Positions 1 through 8,455 of a DNA stretch of 64,000 bases are shown here, in pieces. Both the position numbers and the translations under genes were made by a program. The notes beneath the pieces were generated by a model. The model made no database searches. It had not been told where the DNA came from and saw only the letters and a list, made by a program, of their open reading frames with translations. Positions within the stretch are counted from its first letter, which is position 1, and each line of letters begins with the position of its first letter. The DNA is from Tranquillimonas rosea (lineage in GTDB: Bacteria > Pseudomonadota > Alphaproteobacteria > Rhodobacterales > Rhodobacteraceae), in assembly GCF_900111315.1 (NCBI RefSeq), contig NZ_FOGU01000008.1, positions 1 to 64,000 of the forward strand, read 5' to 3'.

Positions 1-419
1 ATGCCGGGCCGCAGGGCGGGCCGGGCTTTCCCGAATGGGGCATGCTGCCGCTTCCGACGGCGCTGGTGAAGCAGGGCTACCGCGACATGCTGCGGATCTC
101 GGACGCGCGGATGTCGGGCACCTCCTACGGCGCCTGCGTGCTGCATGTCGCGCCCGAAAGCTTCGTCGGCGGGCCGCTGGCGCTGCTGCAGACGGGGGAC
201 ATCGTGCGGCTGGACCTGGCCAACCGCTCACTCGACATGCTGGTCGACGAGGCCGAGCTGGAGCGCCGCCGCGCCGCCTGGACCCCGCCCGAACCCCGCT
301 TCCAGCGCGGCTATGGCTGGATGTTCCAGCGCCATGTCAGCCAGGCCGACCAGGGCTGCGACTTCGACTACCTCATGTCCGCCCACGGCGAGACCGCCGG
401 AGAGCCCGACATCTTCTGA
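1..419 (+). CDS. Sugar-acid dehydratase, IlvD/Edd family (3' end only)
   Basis: This is the C-terminal part of an Fe-S dehydratase that removes water from an aldonic acid to give a 2-keto-3-deoxy acid. The reading frame is open from base 3 (GPQGGPGFPEWGMLPLP...), so the start lies left of the window. The stretch ISDARMSGTSYG, followed by HVAPESFVGGPLAL, is the signature of the L-arabonate/D-xylonate dehydratase branch. Dihydroxy-acid dehydratase (IlvD itself) usually has a TDGRFSGGT-type motif here. The last residues, with GYGWMFQRHVSQADQGCDFDYL, also fit sugar-acid dehydratases. The substrate cannot be fixed from the C-terminus. The gene ends convergently with the downstream gamma-glutamyltransferase gene. 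Confidence 0.85.
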   Translation, partial: AGPQGGPGFPEWGMLPLPTALVKQGYRDMLRISDARMSGTSYGACVLHVAPESFVGGPLALLQTGDIVRLDLANRSLDMLVDEAELERRRAAWTPPEPRFQRGYGWMFQRHVSQADQGCDFDYLMSAHGETAGEPDIF

Positions 420-439
420 TGGTGGCGATCCGGCGGCGT

Positions 440-464
440 GAGGGGCGGCGGCATCGCGCCCCTC
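440..464. terminator. Bidirectional hairpin between convergent genes
   Basis: GAGGGGCG (440-447) pairs perfectly with CGCCCCTC (457-464) around a 9-nt loop. It sits between the dehydratase stop (419) and the ggt stop (472), as expected for a shared terminator. There is only a short pyrimidine run (TCTTCC) after it on the plus strand. Confidence 0.5.
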
Positions 465-471
465 TCTTCCC

Positions 472-2067
472 TCAGAACCCCGTGGCCTGTCCGTCCTTGC
501 GCGGGTCCGAGCCGGCGGCATAGCCGCCGCCGGGCAGGCGGTGGACCAGTTGCGCGCCGCCGAAGCCGAAGGCGGCGTCCGGCGCCTCGACCTCGATCTC
601 GTGGCCCATGTCGGACAGCGCCTGCAGCGTCGCGGGGTCGACCGCCGTCTCGCAGGCGACCTTCAGCCCCTCGACGAACCGCCAGCGGGGCGCGTCGGCG
701 GCGGTCTGCACGTCCTGGCCCCAGAGCTGCGTGCGCAGCACCATCTGAACATGCCCCTGCGCCTGCATCGGGCCACCCATCACACCAAAGCTCATCACCG
801 GCGCGCCGTCGCGCATCAGGAAGCCGGGGATGATCGTGTGGAACGGCCGCTTGCCGGGCGCGACCCGGTTGGGGTGGCCCTCCTTCAGGGTGAAGCCCGC
901 GCCGCGGTTCTGCAGGCTGATGCCGGTGCCCGGCACCACCACGCCCGAACCGAAACCGGCATAGTTCGACTGGATGAACGACACCATCATGCCGTCGCTG
1001 TCCGCGACGCTCAGGTACACGGTGCCGCCGTTCTTCGGCGCACCCGCCGCGTGGTGCTGTGCGCGGGCGGCGTCGATCTCGGCGGCGCGCGCCTTGAGGT
1101 AGGAGGGCGACAGCAGGTCCTCGGGGGTGATGCCGGTCATGTAGGCGCGGTCGGCGACATAGGCGTCGAGGTCGCGGAAGGCGAGCTTGATCGCCTCGAT
1201 CTGCAGATGAACCGCGGCGACGTCGTCGGGGCCGTGATTGCGGATGCCGGTATGTTCGAGAATCCCCAGTGCCATCAGCGCCGCGATGCCCTGGCCGTTC
1301 GGCGGGATCTCGTGCAGCGCCGCGCCGTCGAAGGCGGTGTCGATCGTGCCGCACCACTCGGGCGCGTGAGCGGCGAGGTCGTCGGCGCTCAGCGCGGCGC
1401 CGTGCCGGTCGGCGAAGGCCGCGATCTTTTCGGCCAGGGCGCCCTCGTAGAACGCCTTGCCCTTGGTCTCGGCGATGGCGCGCAGGCTGTTGGCCTGGGC
1501 GGGGTTCGAGAACCGCTCGCCGGGGCGTGGTGCGCGGCCGCCGGGCATGAAAGCCTCGGCGAATCCCGGCTGCTCCGACAGGGCCTCGGCCCCCTTCGCC
1601 CAGAGCGAACCGATGACCGGCGACACGATGAAGCCCTCGTCGGCGTAGCGAACGGCCGGTTCCAGCAGCGTGGCGAAGTCCAGCCGGCCGAACCGCTCGG
1701 ACAGGGCGGCCCAGGCGCTGATCGCGCCGGGCACGGTCACGCTGTCCCAGCCGCGGAAGGGCATCTTGTCGCGACCCGCAAAGCGCTCGGGCGTCCACCC
1801 GGCGGGTGCGGCGCCCGAGGCGTTGAGACCGTGCAGCTCTTGGCCGTCCCACAGGATCGCGAAGGCGTCGGAGCCCAGGCCGTTGCCCGTCGGCTCGACC
1901 ACGGTGAGCGCCGCAGCGGTGGCGATGGCCGCGTCCACGGCGTTGCCGCCGCGCGCGAGGATCGACAGCCCCGCCTGCGAGGCCAGCGGCTGCGAGGTCG
2001 AGACCACGTTGTCGGCCAGCACCGGCGACCGGCGCGAAGCATAGATGGGATCGTGACGCAGGTACAT
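472..2067 (-). CDS. ggt: Gamma-glutamyltransferase family protein (YwrD-like)
   Basis: An N-terminal nucleophile hydrolase of 531 residues that cleaves or transfers gamma-glutamyl groups. The processing site and catalytic Thr are visible as NGGTVYLS (Thr about residue 349), followed by SVADSDG and the NRGAGF region of the small subunit. The N-terminal part has the family motif LARGGNAVDAAIA. No signal peptide is seen, unlike periplasmic Ggt, so it is probably a cytoplasmic YwrD-type enzyme. The start ATG overlaps the tctA stop (TGATG), so it is the last gene of tctC-tctB-tctA-ggt. The coupling suggests that the imported solute, or something derived from it, is a gamma-glutamyl compound; that is inference. 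Confidence 0.9.
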   Translation of the reverse strand: MYLRHDPIYASRRSPVLADNVVSTSQPLASQAGLSILARGGNAVDAAIATAAALTVVEPTGNGLGSDAFAILWDGQELHGLNASGAAPAGWTPERFAGRDKMPFRGWDSVTVPGAISAWAALSERFGRLDFATLLEPAVRYADEGFIVSPVIGSLWAKGAEALSEQPGFAEAFMPGGRAPRPGERFSNPAQANSLRAIAETKGKAFYEGALAEKIAAFADRHGAALSADDLAAHAPEWCGTIDTAFDGAALHEIPPNGQGIAALMALGILEHTGIRNHGPDDVAAVHLQIEAIKLAFRDLDAYVADRAYMTGITPEDLLSPSYLKARAAEIDAARAQHHAAGAPKNGGTVYLSVADSDGMMVSFIQSNYAGFGSGVVVPGTGISLQNRGAGFTLKEGHPNRVAPGKRPFHTIIPGFLMRDGAPVMSFGVMGGPMQAQGHVQMVLRTQLWGQDVQTAADAPRWRFVEGLKVACETAVDPATLQALSDMGHEIEVEAPDAAFGFGGAQLVHRLPGGGYAAGSDPRKDGQATGF

Positions 2068-3569
2068 CAGGCGCTCGTCTCCGTTGTCTTTCTTGATTTC
2101 AGATGGCCGCGGACGGCCCAGCCGATCGACAGCACCGCCGCGATCAGCAGCACCAGGCTGACCGGCCGGGTCAGGAACAGCGTCCAGTCGGCATCGGTCA
2201 TCAGCGCGCGGCGCATGTTCGTCTCGGCGATGGGGCCCAGGATCACGCCCAGCACCAGCGGCGCGAGGGGATAGTCCAGCGCCCGGAGCGTGTAGCCCGC
2301 GACGCCGATGAAGCCCAGCAGATAGAGGTCGGTGACCCGGTTGTTCAGCGCGAACGACCCGACCACGCAGCAGACGAGCACGGCGGGCACGATCAGCCAT
2401 TTCGGCACCTCGGCCACCCGCAGGAACACCCGCATCGACAGCACGCAGACCACCAGCATCATCAGGCTGGCCACCGACATCGCGATGAACATGCCATAGA
2501 CGAGATCGGCGTTGTCCATGATCAGCCGGGGCCCGACCTGGATGCCGTGGACCATGAGAGAGGCCATCAGGATCGCGTCGACCGCCGAGCCGGGGATCCC
2601 CAGCGCGATCAGCGGGATCAGGCCACCTCCTGCGGTGGCGGAGTTGCCGGCCTCGGACGCGACGACGCCGTCGGGGATGCCGGTGCCGAACTTCTCGGGG
2701 GTCTTCGAGGCCCGCCGCGCCTGGTCGTAGGCCAAGAGGTTCGCGATGGAGCCGCCGGCGCCGGGCAGGGCGCCCACGCAGACGCCCACCACGGCCGAGC
2801 GTACCAGGTTGACCGGCCGCATCAGCACCTCGCGCATCACCGACCAGGTGTGGAACTCGATCTCGCCCTTCACGAGCTTCTTGCCCGAGCGGATCGCGCC
2901 CACGTCCTCGACCTCGGAGGCGAGCTGAGAGATGGCGAAGATGCCGATCAGCACGACGAGGAACGGCAGGCCCGCGGCCAGCACCTCGAGCCCGAAGTCG
3001 AAGCGCGGGCGGCCCATGATCGGGTCGTCTCCGATCGTCGACAGTGCAAGGCCGATCAGCGCCGCGATCAGCCCCCGCTGGAGCGAATTGCCCACCAGGC
3101 TCGCCACGATGGTCAGCGCGAACACGATGAGCGAAAAGTATTCCCACGGCCCCAGCCGCACCGCGAAGATCGCCAGCGGCGGCGCGGCGACGATCAGCAC
3201 CAGCGTCGAGATGACGGTGCCGAAGAACGACGCCCACACCCCCAGCGACAGCGCGCGCCCCGGCTCGCCGTTGCGGGCCATGGGGAAGGCGTCGAAGGTG
3301 GTGGCAACGGCAGAGGGCGTGCCGGGTATGCCCAGCAGCGCAGCCGAGATGAGACCGCCGGTGTAGCCGCCGACATAGACCGACAGCATCACCGAGATGC
3401 CGGTCAGCGGCTCCATCGAGAAGGTCAGCGGCAGCGTCAGGACGATCGCCATCGTCACGGTGAAGCCGGGGATCGCGGCGGCGACGATGCCGGCGATCGA
3501 CCCGATCAGCATGTAAAGCAGCGTCCAGCCCGAGAGAACCTCGGCGGCGCCGGTCAGAAGGGCGTCCAT
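2067..3569 (-). CDS. tctA: Tripartite tricarboxylate transporter, large permease TctA
   Basis: A 500-residue inner-membrane protein with about 12 hydrophobic segments. The two family motifs are visible: IPGFTVTMAIVLTLPLTF near residues 34-52 and GALPGAGGSIANLLAYDQA in the middle. It forms the ion-driven translocation channel for a carboxylate delivered by TctC. Length is typical of TctA. A Shine-Dalgarno GGAGG lies 8 nt before the ATG. It starts 1 nt after the tctB stop and its own stop overlaps the ggt start, so the three are translationally coupled. The substrate is not identifiable from sequence. Confidence 0.95.
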   Translation of the reverse strand: MDALLTGAAEVLSGWTLLYMLIGSIAGIVAAAIPGFTVTMAIVLTLPLTFSMEPLTGISVMLSVYVGGYTGGLISAALLGIPGTPSAVATTFDAFPMARNGEPGRALSLGVWASFFGTVISTLVLIVAAPPLAIFAVRLGPWEYFSLIVFALTIVASLVGNSLQRGLIAALIGLALSTIGDDPIMGRPRFDFGLEVLAAGLPFLVVLIGIFAISQLASEVEDVGAIRSGKKLVKGEIEFHTWSVMREVLMRPVNLVRSAVVGVCVGALPGAGGSIANLLAYDQARRASKTPEKFGTGIPDGVVASEAGNSATAGGGLIPLIALGIPGSAVDAILMASLMVHGIQVGPRLIMDNADLVYGMFIAMSVASLMMLVVCVLSMRVFLRVAEVPKWLIVPAVLVCCVVGSFALNNRVTDLYLLGFIGVAGYTLRALDYPLAPLVLGVILGPIAETNMRRALMTDADWTLFLTRPVSLVLLIAAVLSIGWAVRGHLKSRKTTETSA

Positions 3570-3570
3570 C

Positions 3571-4080
3571 TCAGAACCTCCCGCGCGGCAGGAAGACGTT
3601 GAAGACCTCGGCGAAGAGCCAGTTCAGCCCGAACGAGAACAACAGCGCGATGACAAGCGTGAGGCCGAGGCTGAAGGGCGTGCGCGGCGACAGGATCACC
3701 AGCAGCACGACCAGGAAGGCGAAGGTCGCCCAGCTGAAGCCAATCCACGGCAAGGCGGCGAGGTAGACCCCGAGGCAGGCGAAGACGGCAAGCACCAGAC
3801 GCCGCCGCACGAACCAGTCCGGCACGCTCGGCGCGAAGCGGGACAGCGCGCCCGAGGGCAGGCGGCGCACGGCACCGAAGATCGCGGCGCCCGACAGCAG
3901 GACGAGACCGCCGTAGATCAGCTTGGGGAACGAGCCGGCGCCGAGCACCTCGAACCGCGATGTCGGGATCGTCGTCGCCTCGACGAACAATCCCACCGAC
4001 GCCAGGAAGATCACGACATAGGACAGAAGGCGGGCGACATCGCCCGCCTCCGCCGACTTGGTGGTGTCGTCTTCGCTCAC
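3571..4080 (-). CDS. tctB: Tripartite tricarboxylate transporter, small permease TctB
   Basis: A 169-residue protein with four predicted membrane segments and the usual TctB size. It is the poorly conserved small membrane subunit that partners TctA. The GTG start overlaps the tctC stop as GTGA (4080-4077). Its C-terminus contains the TctB-like GLNWLFAEVFNVFLPRGRF. Identity rests on size, topology and position between tctC and tctA as much as on sequence. Confidence 0.9.
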   Translation of the reverse strand: MSEDDTTKSAEAGDVARLLSYVVIFLASVGLFVEATTIPTSRFEVLGAGSFPKLIYGGLVLLSGAAIFGAVRRLPSGALSRFAPSVPDWFVRRRLVLAVFACLGVYLAALPWIGFSWATFAFLVVLLVILSPRTPFSLGLTLVIALLFSFGLNWLFAEVFNVFLPRGRF

Positions 4081-5030
4081 GGCGCCAGCACCGAGGACAG
4101 CCGCGAGACGGTCTCGGAGAGGTTGCCCAGGTAGGAGGCGTAGTCATCCTGCCCGCGGAAATCGACCTGGGCGCCGGCGTTGTTCACCTGCTCGATGAAG
4201 GTCTCGTCCTGCGACAGTTCCTGAAGCGCGGATTCCAGCGTGTTGCGGGCCTCTTCCGGGGCGCCCTTCGGCATCACGATGCCGCGCGTGACCGCCAGCT
4301 CAAGATCCGCGCCGAGCTCGTTGAAGGTCGGCACGTCCGGCGTCTGCTCCATTGGTTCGGCGCTGCCGACGGCCAGGAACTGCAGGTCGCCGTTCTCGAC
4401 GAATTGCTGCGACGAGGCGATGTCGCCGATCGCAACGTCGAGGTTGCCGCCGACCAGCGCGCGGATGCGCTCGCCCGTGCCCTCGTAGCCGACATACGAG
4501 AACTCCAGGTCGAAGGCCTCTTCGATCATCGCCGCGTGCAGGTGGGGCACGCCGCCCAGCGTGACGCCCATCGTCACCTCGCCCGGATTCTCCTGCGCAT
4601 AGGTGACGAAGCTCTCGAAATTGTCGTAGGGCGCGTCGGCCTGTGCCACGAGGTATTGCGGCGAGGCGGTCATCAGCGCGATCGGATCGAAATCCTGCCA
4701 GGTCAGGTCGGTCAGGCCGGTCTCGGACGCGGTCAGCAGACCCTCGTGCACCTGCGAGATGGTGTAGCCGTCGGCATCGCGTCGCGACGCTTCGGTCAGG
4801 CCGACGGTGCCGCCGACGCCGGGCATGTTTATGACCGGCATTTCGACGCCGAGATAGGGCTGGACGTTGTTCGACACGATTCGCATCAGCGTGTCGCTGC
4901 CGCCGCCCGGCGACCACGGCACGATGAACTCGACCGGGCGCTCCGGATAGTCCTGCGCGGTCGCCGAAACCGGCGCGGCCAGCGCGACGGCGGCGCCGAG
5001 TCCGGCGGCGAACTTTTGCATGGCGTGCAT
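4077..5030 (-). CDS. tctC: Tripartite tricarboxylate transporter, substrate-binding protein TctC (Bug family)
   Basis: A periplasmic binding protein of 317 residues with a Sec signal peptide, cleavage likely near ATA|QDYP (residue 25). The Bug-family carboxylate-binding loop is present as VPWSPGGGSDTLMR, and VINMPGVGGTVG follows. I chose the second of two possible starts: GGGAG lies 8 nt before the ATG at 5030, while the upstream in-frame start (5087) would add 19 non-signal residues. It is the first gene of the tct-ggt operon and is divergent from a LysR gene, its probable regulator. Bug proteins bind diverse carboxylates and amino acids, so the ligand is open. Confidence 0.92.
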   Translation of the reverse strand: MHAMQKFAAGLGAAVALAAPVSATAQDYPERPVEFIVPWSPGGGSDTLMRIVSNNVQPYLGVEMPVINMPGVGGTVGLTEASRRDADGYTISQVHEGLLTASETGLTDLTWQDFDPIALMTASPQYLVAQADAPYDNFESFVTYAQENPGEVTMGVTLGGVPHLHAAMIEEAFDLEFSYVGYEGTGERIRALVGGNLDVAIGDIASSQQFVENGDLQFLAVGSAEPMEQTPDVPTFNELGADLELAVTRGIVMPKGAPEEARNTLESALQELSQDETFIEQVNNAGAQVDFRGQDDYASYLGNLSETVSRLSSVLAP

Positions 5031-5100
5031 TTGGAATCTCCCGTTGGTCTGGTCTTTGTTTCTCCGGAACAGGCTAACCACATGCATCTCTGTTGGAAGC

Positions 5101-5130
5101 GAATTGTTTTTGTCTAATTCTTAAGAATTG
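5101..5130. promoter_or_regulatory. Palindromic operator candidate between tctC and the LysR gene
   Basis: A perfect 14-bp palindrome AATTCTTAAGAATT (5116-5129) lies 15 bp before the LysR start. A second half-site, GAATT at 5101-5105, pairs with AATTC at 5116-5120, and GAATTG occurs twice, 24 bp apart (5101 and 5125). The region is AT-rich within GC-rich DNA. Two half-sites in a divergent LysR intergenic region are the usual arrangement for LysR-type binding. Confidence 0.6.
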
Positions 5131-5143
5131 CTAATGATGGCCC

Positions 5144-6040
5144 ATGGACTCCCGCCAGCTTCAGACCCTTCTCGCCGTTGCCGACACCGGCAGCTTCGCC
5201 GCCGCCGCCGAGGTCGTGAACCTCACCGCCTCGGCCGTCAGTCAGCAGATGGTCGCGCTCGAGACCGAGCTTGGCACGCAGATCTTCGACCGCTCTCGCC
5301 GCCCGCCGACGCTGAACGCGAAGGGGGCCGAGGTCGTCCAGTCCGCCCGCGCCATCCTGCAGATCCTGAGCGAGACGCGCGCCGCGATCAGCGGCGGGCG
5401 GGTCAGCGGCACGCTGAACCTGGGCACCCTGCGCACCGCGTCGATGCATCTCGTGCCGCAGGCCCTGGCCGAGATGCGGCGCTCCTATCCCGAGATGGCG
5501 TTCAACCTGCGCGTCGGCATCTCCGAGGACCTGATGAACGACGTGGTCGCGGGCCGGCTCGACGCGGCGGTGGTGGCCGAGCATGTCGGCGTCCCGCCCA
5601 CGCTGCAATGGACGCCGTTCCTGCACGAACCGCTGCTGCTGGTGGCGCCGCCCGATTGCGCGGGCGTGCCGGCCGAGCAACTGATCGCGGCGCGCAGTTT
5701 CATCCGCTACCATACGAACGTACCGCTGGCGAAGCAGATCGAGACGGAGATCGCCCGCCTCGGGATCACGCCGACCGAGGTGGCGGTGGTCAATACCATG
5801 CCCTCGGTGATCGGCTGCGTTCATGCCGGCCTCGGCGTCGCGGTGGTGCCGCAGATCGCGCTGCACGATCCCGCGGCGTCGGGCCTGGCCTGGCAGGTAT
5901 TCGGCACCCCTCCGATCCACCGCAGGCTGGGAATCGTCCGGCGGATCACCTCGTCGCGGTCCGAGGTGCTGTCGGGCCTGCACGGCGCGCTGGCGGCGCG
6001 CAGCCGCGCGCTCGGCGTTGGGGTGCCCGACGAGAGCTAG
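5144..6040 (+). CDS. LysR-family transcriptional regulator
   Basis: A 298-residue LTTR. Residues 1-60 form the winged helix-turn-helix (DSRQLQTLLAVADTGSFAAAAE, then LTASAVSQQM and LGTQIFDR), and the effector-binding domain follows. It is divergent from tctC across 113 bp that hold a 14-bp palindrome, so it most likely controls the tct-ggt operon and itself. The effector would then be the imported solute or a breakdown product. The stop codon overlaps that of convergent nadC within a single CTAG (6037-6040). The Shine-Dalgarno sequence is weak. Confidence 0.92.
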   Translation: MDSRQLQTLLAVADTGSFAAAAEVVNLTASAVSQQMVALETELGTQIFDRSRRPPTLNAKGAEVVQSARAILQILSETRAAISGGRVSGTLNLGTLRTASMHLVPQALAEMRRSYPEMAFNLRVGISEDLMNDVVAGRLDAAVVAEHVGVPPTLQWTPFLHEPLLLVAPPDCAGVPAEQLIAARSFIRYHTNVPLAKQIETEIARLGITPTEVAVVNTMPSVIGCVHAGLGVAVVPQIALHDPAASGLAWQVFGTPPIHRRLGIVRRITSSRSEVLSGLHGALAARSRALGVGVPDES

Positions 6041-6888
6041 AAGTCGAGGCCAAGGTCCAGCGTCCGCGCCGAATGGGTCAGCGCCCCGGCCGAGATGTAG
6101 TCGACGCCGACGGCGGCCACCTCTGCCACGCGCTCCGGCGTCATGGTGCCCGAAGCCTCCAGCACGAGGCGCCCGCCGGCCATCGCCACGGCCTCTGTCA
6201 GGGTGGCGGTATCCATGTTGTCCAAGAGGACCACGTCCGCGCCGCCCTCGGCCAGCACCTCGGTCAGCTGTTCCAGCGTATCGACCTCGATCTCGACGCG
6301 GACCATGTGCGACGCCTGCGCCTTGACCGCGCGCAGCACCGGCACGATGCCTCCGGCGGCGGCGATGTGGTTGTCCTTGATCAGGATCGCGTCCGACAGC
6401 GAGAACCGGTGATTGTAGCCGCCGCCATGCAGCACCGCCTGTTTCTCGACCACGCGCAGGCCCGGCGTGGTCTTGCGGGTGCAGGTGATCCGCGCCGCGG
6501 TGCCGTGGGTCCGTTCGACGTACTGCGCGGTCAGCGTGGCGATGCCCGACAGCCGCCCGGCAAAGTTCAGCGCCACCCGTTCCGCCGAGAGCACGCCATG
6601 CGCCGGGCCCTGCAACTCCATCAGCACGTCGCTCGGACCGCAGCGGGCGCCGTCGGGGATCTTGACGTCGACCTCGACCGCGGGGTCGACCAGCCGGAAC
6701 GCCAGTTCGGCCACCTGCATCCCCGAGACGACTCCGGCCCCGCGGGCGCGCAGGCTGGCATTGGCCTTGGCGCCGGGTGGCACCGCGCAGCGCGTGGTGA
6801 TGTCGCCCGACCCGCCGAGATCCTCGGCCAGCGCGGCCCGCACCAGCGGTTCCAGCACGAGATCGGGAAGGGGGGCGTGGGTGGTCAT
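6037..6888 (-). CDS. nadC: Nicotinate-nucleotide pyrophosphorylase (quinolinate phosphoribosyltransferase)
   Basis: A cytoplasmic enzyme of 283 residues that converts quinolinate and PRPP to nicotinate mononucleotide, CO2 and PPi. Family residues are visible: TCTRKTTPGLR, the phosphate/PRPP-binding LIKDNHIA, VEIEVDTLEQL, and VDYISAGALTHS near the end. The ATG overlaps the nadB stop as ATGA (6888-6885). It is the third gene of nadA-nadB-nadC. Its stop shares the CTAG tetranucleotide with the stop of the convergent LysR gene. Confidence 0.96.
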   Translation of the reverse strand: MTTHAPLPDLVLEPLVRAALAEDLGGSGDITTRCAVPPGAKANASLRARGAGVVSGMQVAELAFRLVDPAVEVDVKIPDGARCGPSDVLMELQGPAHGVLSAERVALNFAGRLSGIATLTAQYVERTHGTAARITCTRKTTPGLRVVEKQAVLHGGGYNHRFSLSDAILIKDNHIAAAGGIVPVLRAVKAQASHMVRVEIEVDTLEQLTEVLAEGGADVVLLDNMDTATLTEAVAMAGGRLVLEASGTMTPERVAEVAAVGVDYISAGALTHSARTLDLGLDF

Positions 6889-8450
6889 GTCGGCTCCAGC
6901 TCGGCGTCGCGGCGGACGGCCAGCGCCGCCACCAGGGTCAGGCGACTGCGCCGCGCCTCGGCGGCGGTGTCGGGGTGATCGCTGCGGTGATGCGCGCCAC
7001 GGCTCTCGGTCCGGGACAGGGCGGCGGCGGCGATGAGGGTGGCGGTGGCGGTCATGTTGCGCAGCGTGGCGTCCTCGCCCGCCGCTTCGTCGATCCGGGC
7101 GATGTCCCGCAGGGCCTGCCGCAATCCCGCGCCGTCGCGGACCACGCCGACCCGGTCGGTCATCGTGCGGCGCAGCGCGGCCACCGACGCCGCGGCGACC
7201 GCCGGCTGCGACGGCCCCTCCGGCGCTAGCGCGACCTCGCGCACGGTCGCGACGCGGTCGAGGTCTCGGGCGATGTCCCGCGCCGCGCGGCGAGAATAGA
7301 CCAGCGCTTCGAGCAGTCCGTTCGACGCCAGCCGGTTCGCCCCATGCAGCCCGGTCGAGGCCGCCTCGCCGCAGGCCCAGAGACCGGACAGGCTGCTGCG
7401 GCCCGCCGCGTCGGTGGCGATCCCGCCCATGTGGTAATGCGCCGCCGCAGCCACGGGAATCGTGCCGGTCACCGGGTCGATCCCGGTCGCCCGGCACGCG
7501 CCCGCCACTGTTGGATACTGCGTCACGATCCGGTCCCCGAGCGCCGCGCGGGTGTCGAGCGCCGGCACCATCCCGGCCCGCGTCTGGGCGAAGATGGCGC
7601 GCGCCACCACGTCGCGTGGGGCAAGCTCGGCATCGGGGTGGGCGTCCGTCATGAAGCGCGCGCCGGTCCGGTTCACCAGGATCGCTCCGTCGCCGCGCAG
7701 GGCCTCGGTCGCCAGCGGCGCCGGGTCGCGGCCCACGTCGATCGCGGTGGGGTGGAACTGCACGAACTCGGCATCGGCGATCTCGGCGCCCGCGCGGGCG
7801 GCCATGCCGATCACCTGTCCGCGTACCCGCGGCGGGTTCGTCGTGACGGCATAGAGCCCCGCCGACCCGCCGCCCGCCAGCAGCACCGCCGGCCCGCGCA
7901 CGGCCTGATCGGGGCCGCCCCCGGTCGCCGGTCCCAGCCGGACGCCGGCGACGCGGCCGGCCTCGTGGATCAGGCCCGTCGCCTGCACCCCTTCCAGCAC
8001 CTGCACCGAGGGCGTGGCGCGGACCCGGTCGATCAGCGTCGCCATGATCGCCGCGCCGGCCCGGTCGCCGCCCACGCGCACGACCCGCGCGACCGCGTGG
8101 GCCGCCTCGCGCGACAGGATGTAATCGCCCCCGGTCGTGCGGTCGAAGGGGGCGCCAAGCGCGGTCAGGCCGAGGATGTGCTCGCGCGCCTCGGCCGCGA
8201 CCGACAGCGCGACGTCGCGGTCCACGGTGCCCGAGCCCGCGCGCACCGTGTCGTCGGCATGGCGCGCGGCGCTGTCGGACGCGGCCATCGCCGCCGCCAC
8301 GCCGCCCTGCGCCCAGGCCGAGCTCGCCCCGCCGCCCAGCCGGTCGGGGGAGACCACCAGAACGGGGTGGGGCGCCAGCGCCAGCGCGGCATAGAGCGCC
8401 GCGATCCCGGCGCCGACGATGACGACGCGGTCGGTCCGGATACCGTCCAT
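6885..8450 (-). CDS. nadB: L-aspartate oxidase
   Basis: A flavoenzyme of 521 residues that oxidises L-aspartate to iminoaspartate, which NadA condenses with DHAP. It has the N-terminal FAD fold (VIVGAGIAALYAALAL), the succinate dehydrogenase/aspartate oxidase-type active-site regions (HPTAIDVG, TEALRGDGA, YHMGGIATD) and the C-terminal FAD motif GEAASTGLHGANRLASNGLLE. It begins 5 nt after the nadA stop and overlaps nadC by ATGA. The length is close to the family norm. Confidence 0.96.
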   Translation of the reverse strand: MDGIRTDRVVIVGAGIAALYAALALAPHPVLVVSPDRLGGGASSAWAQGGVAAAMAASDSAARHADDTVRAGSGTVDRDVALSVAAEAREHILGLTALGAPFDRTTGGDYILSREAAHAVARVVRVGGDRAGAAIMATLIDRVRATPSVQVLEGVQATGLIHEAGRVAGVRLGPATGGGPDQAVRGPAVLLAGGGSAGLYAVTTNPPRVRGQVIGMAARAGAEIADAEFVQFHPTAIDVGRDPAPLATEALRGDGAILVNRTGARFMTDAHPDAELAPRDVVARAIFAQTRAGMVPALDTRAALGDRIVTQYPTVAGACRATGIDPVTGTIPVAAAAHYHMGGIATDAAGRSSLSGLWACGEAASTGLHGANRLASNGLLEALVYSRRAARDIARDLDRVATVREVALAPEGPSQPAVAAASVAALRRTMTDRVGVVRDGAGLRQALRDIARIDEAAGEDATLRNMTATATLIAAAALSRTESRGAHHRSDHPDTAAEARRSRLTLVAALAVRRDAELEPT

Positions 8451-8455
8451 CGCGA

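Noticed and set aside
472-3237. A long minus-strand frame of about 921 codons across ggt and tctA
   Set aside because: The N-terminal third is out of frame with the real tctA and reads as Arg/Gly/Ala-rich shadow; the true ggt start is the ATG at 2067 coupled to the tctA stop.
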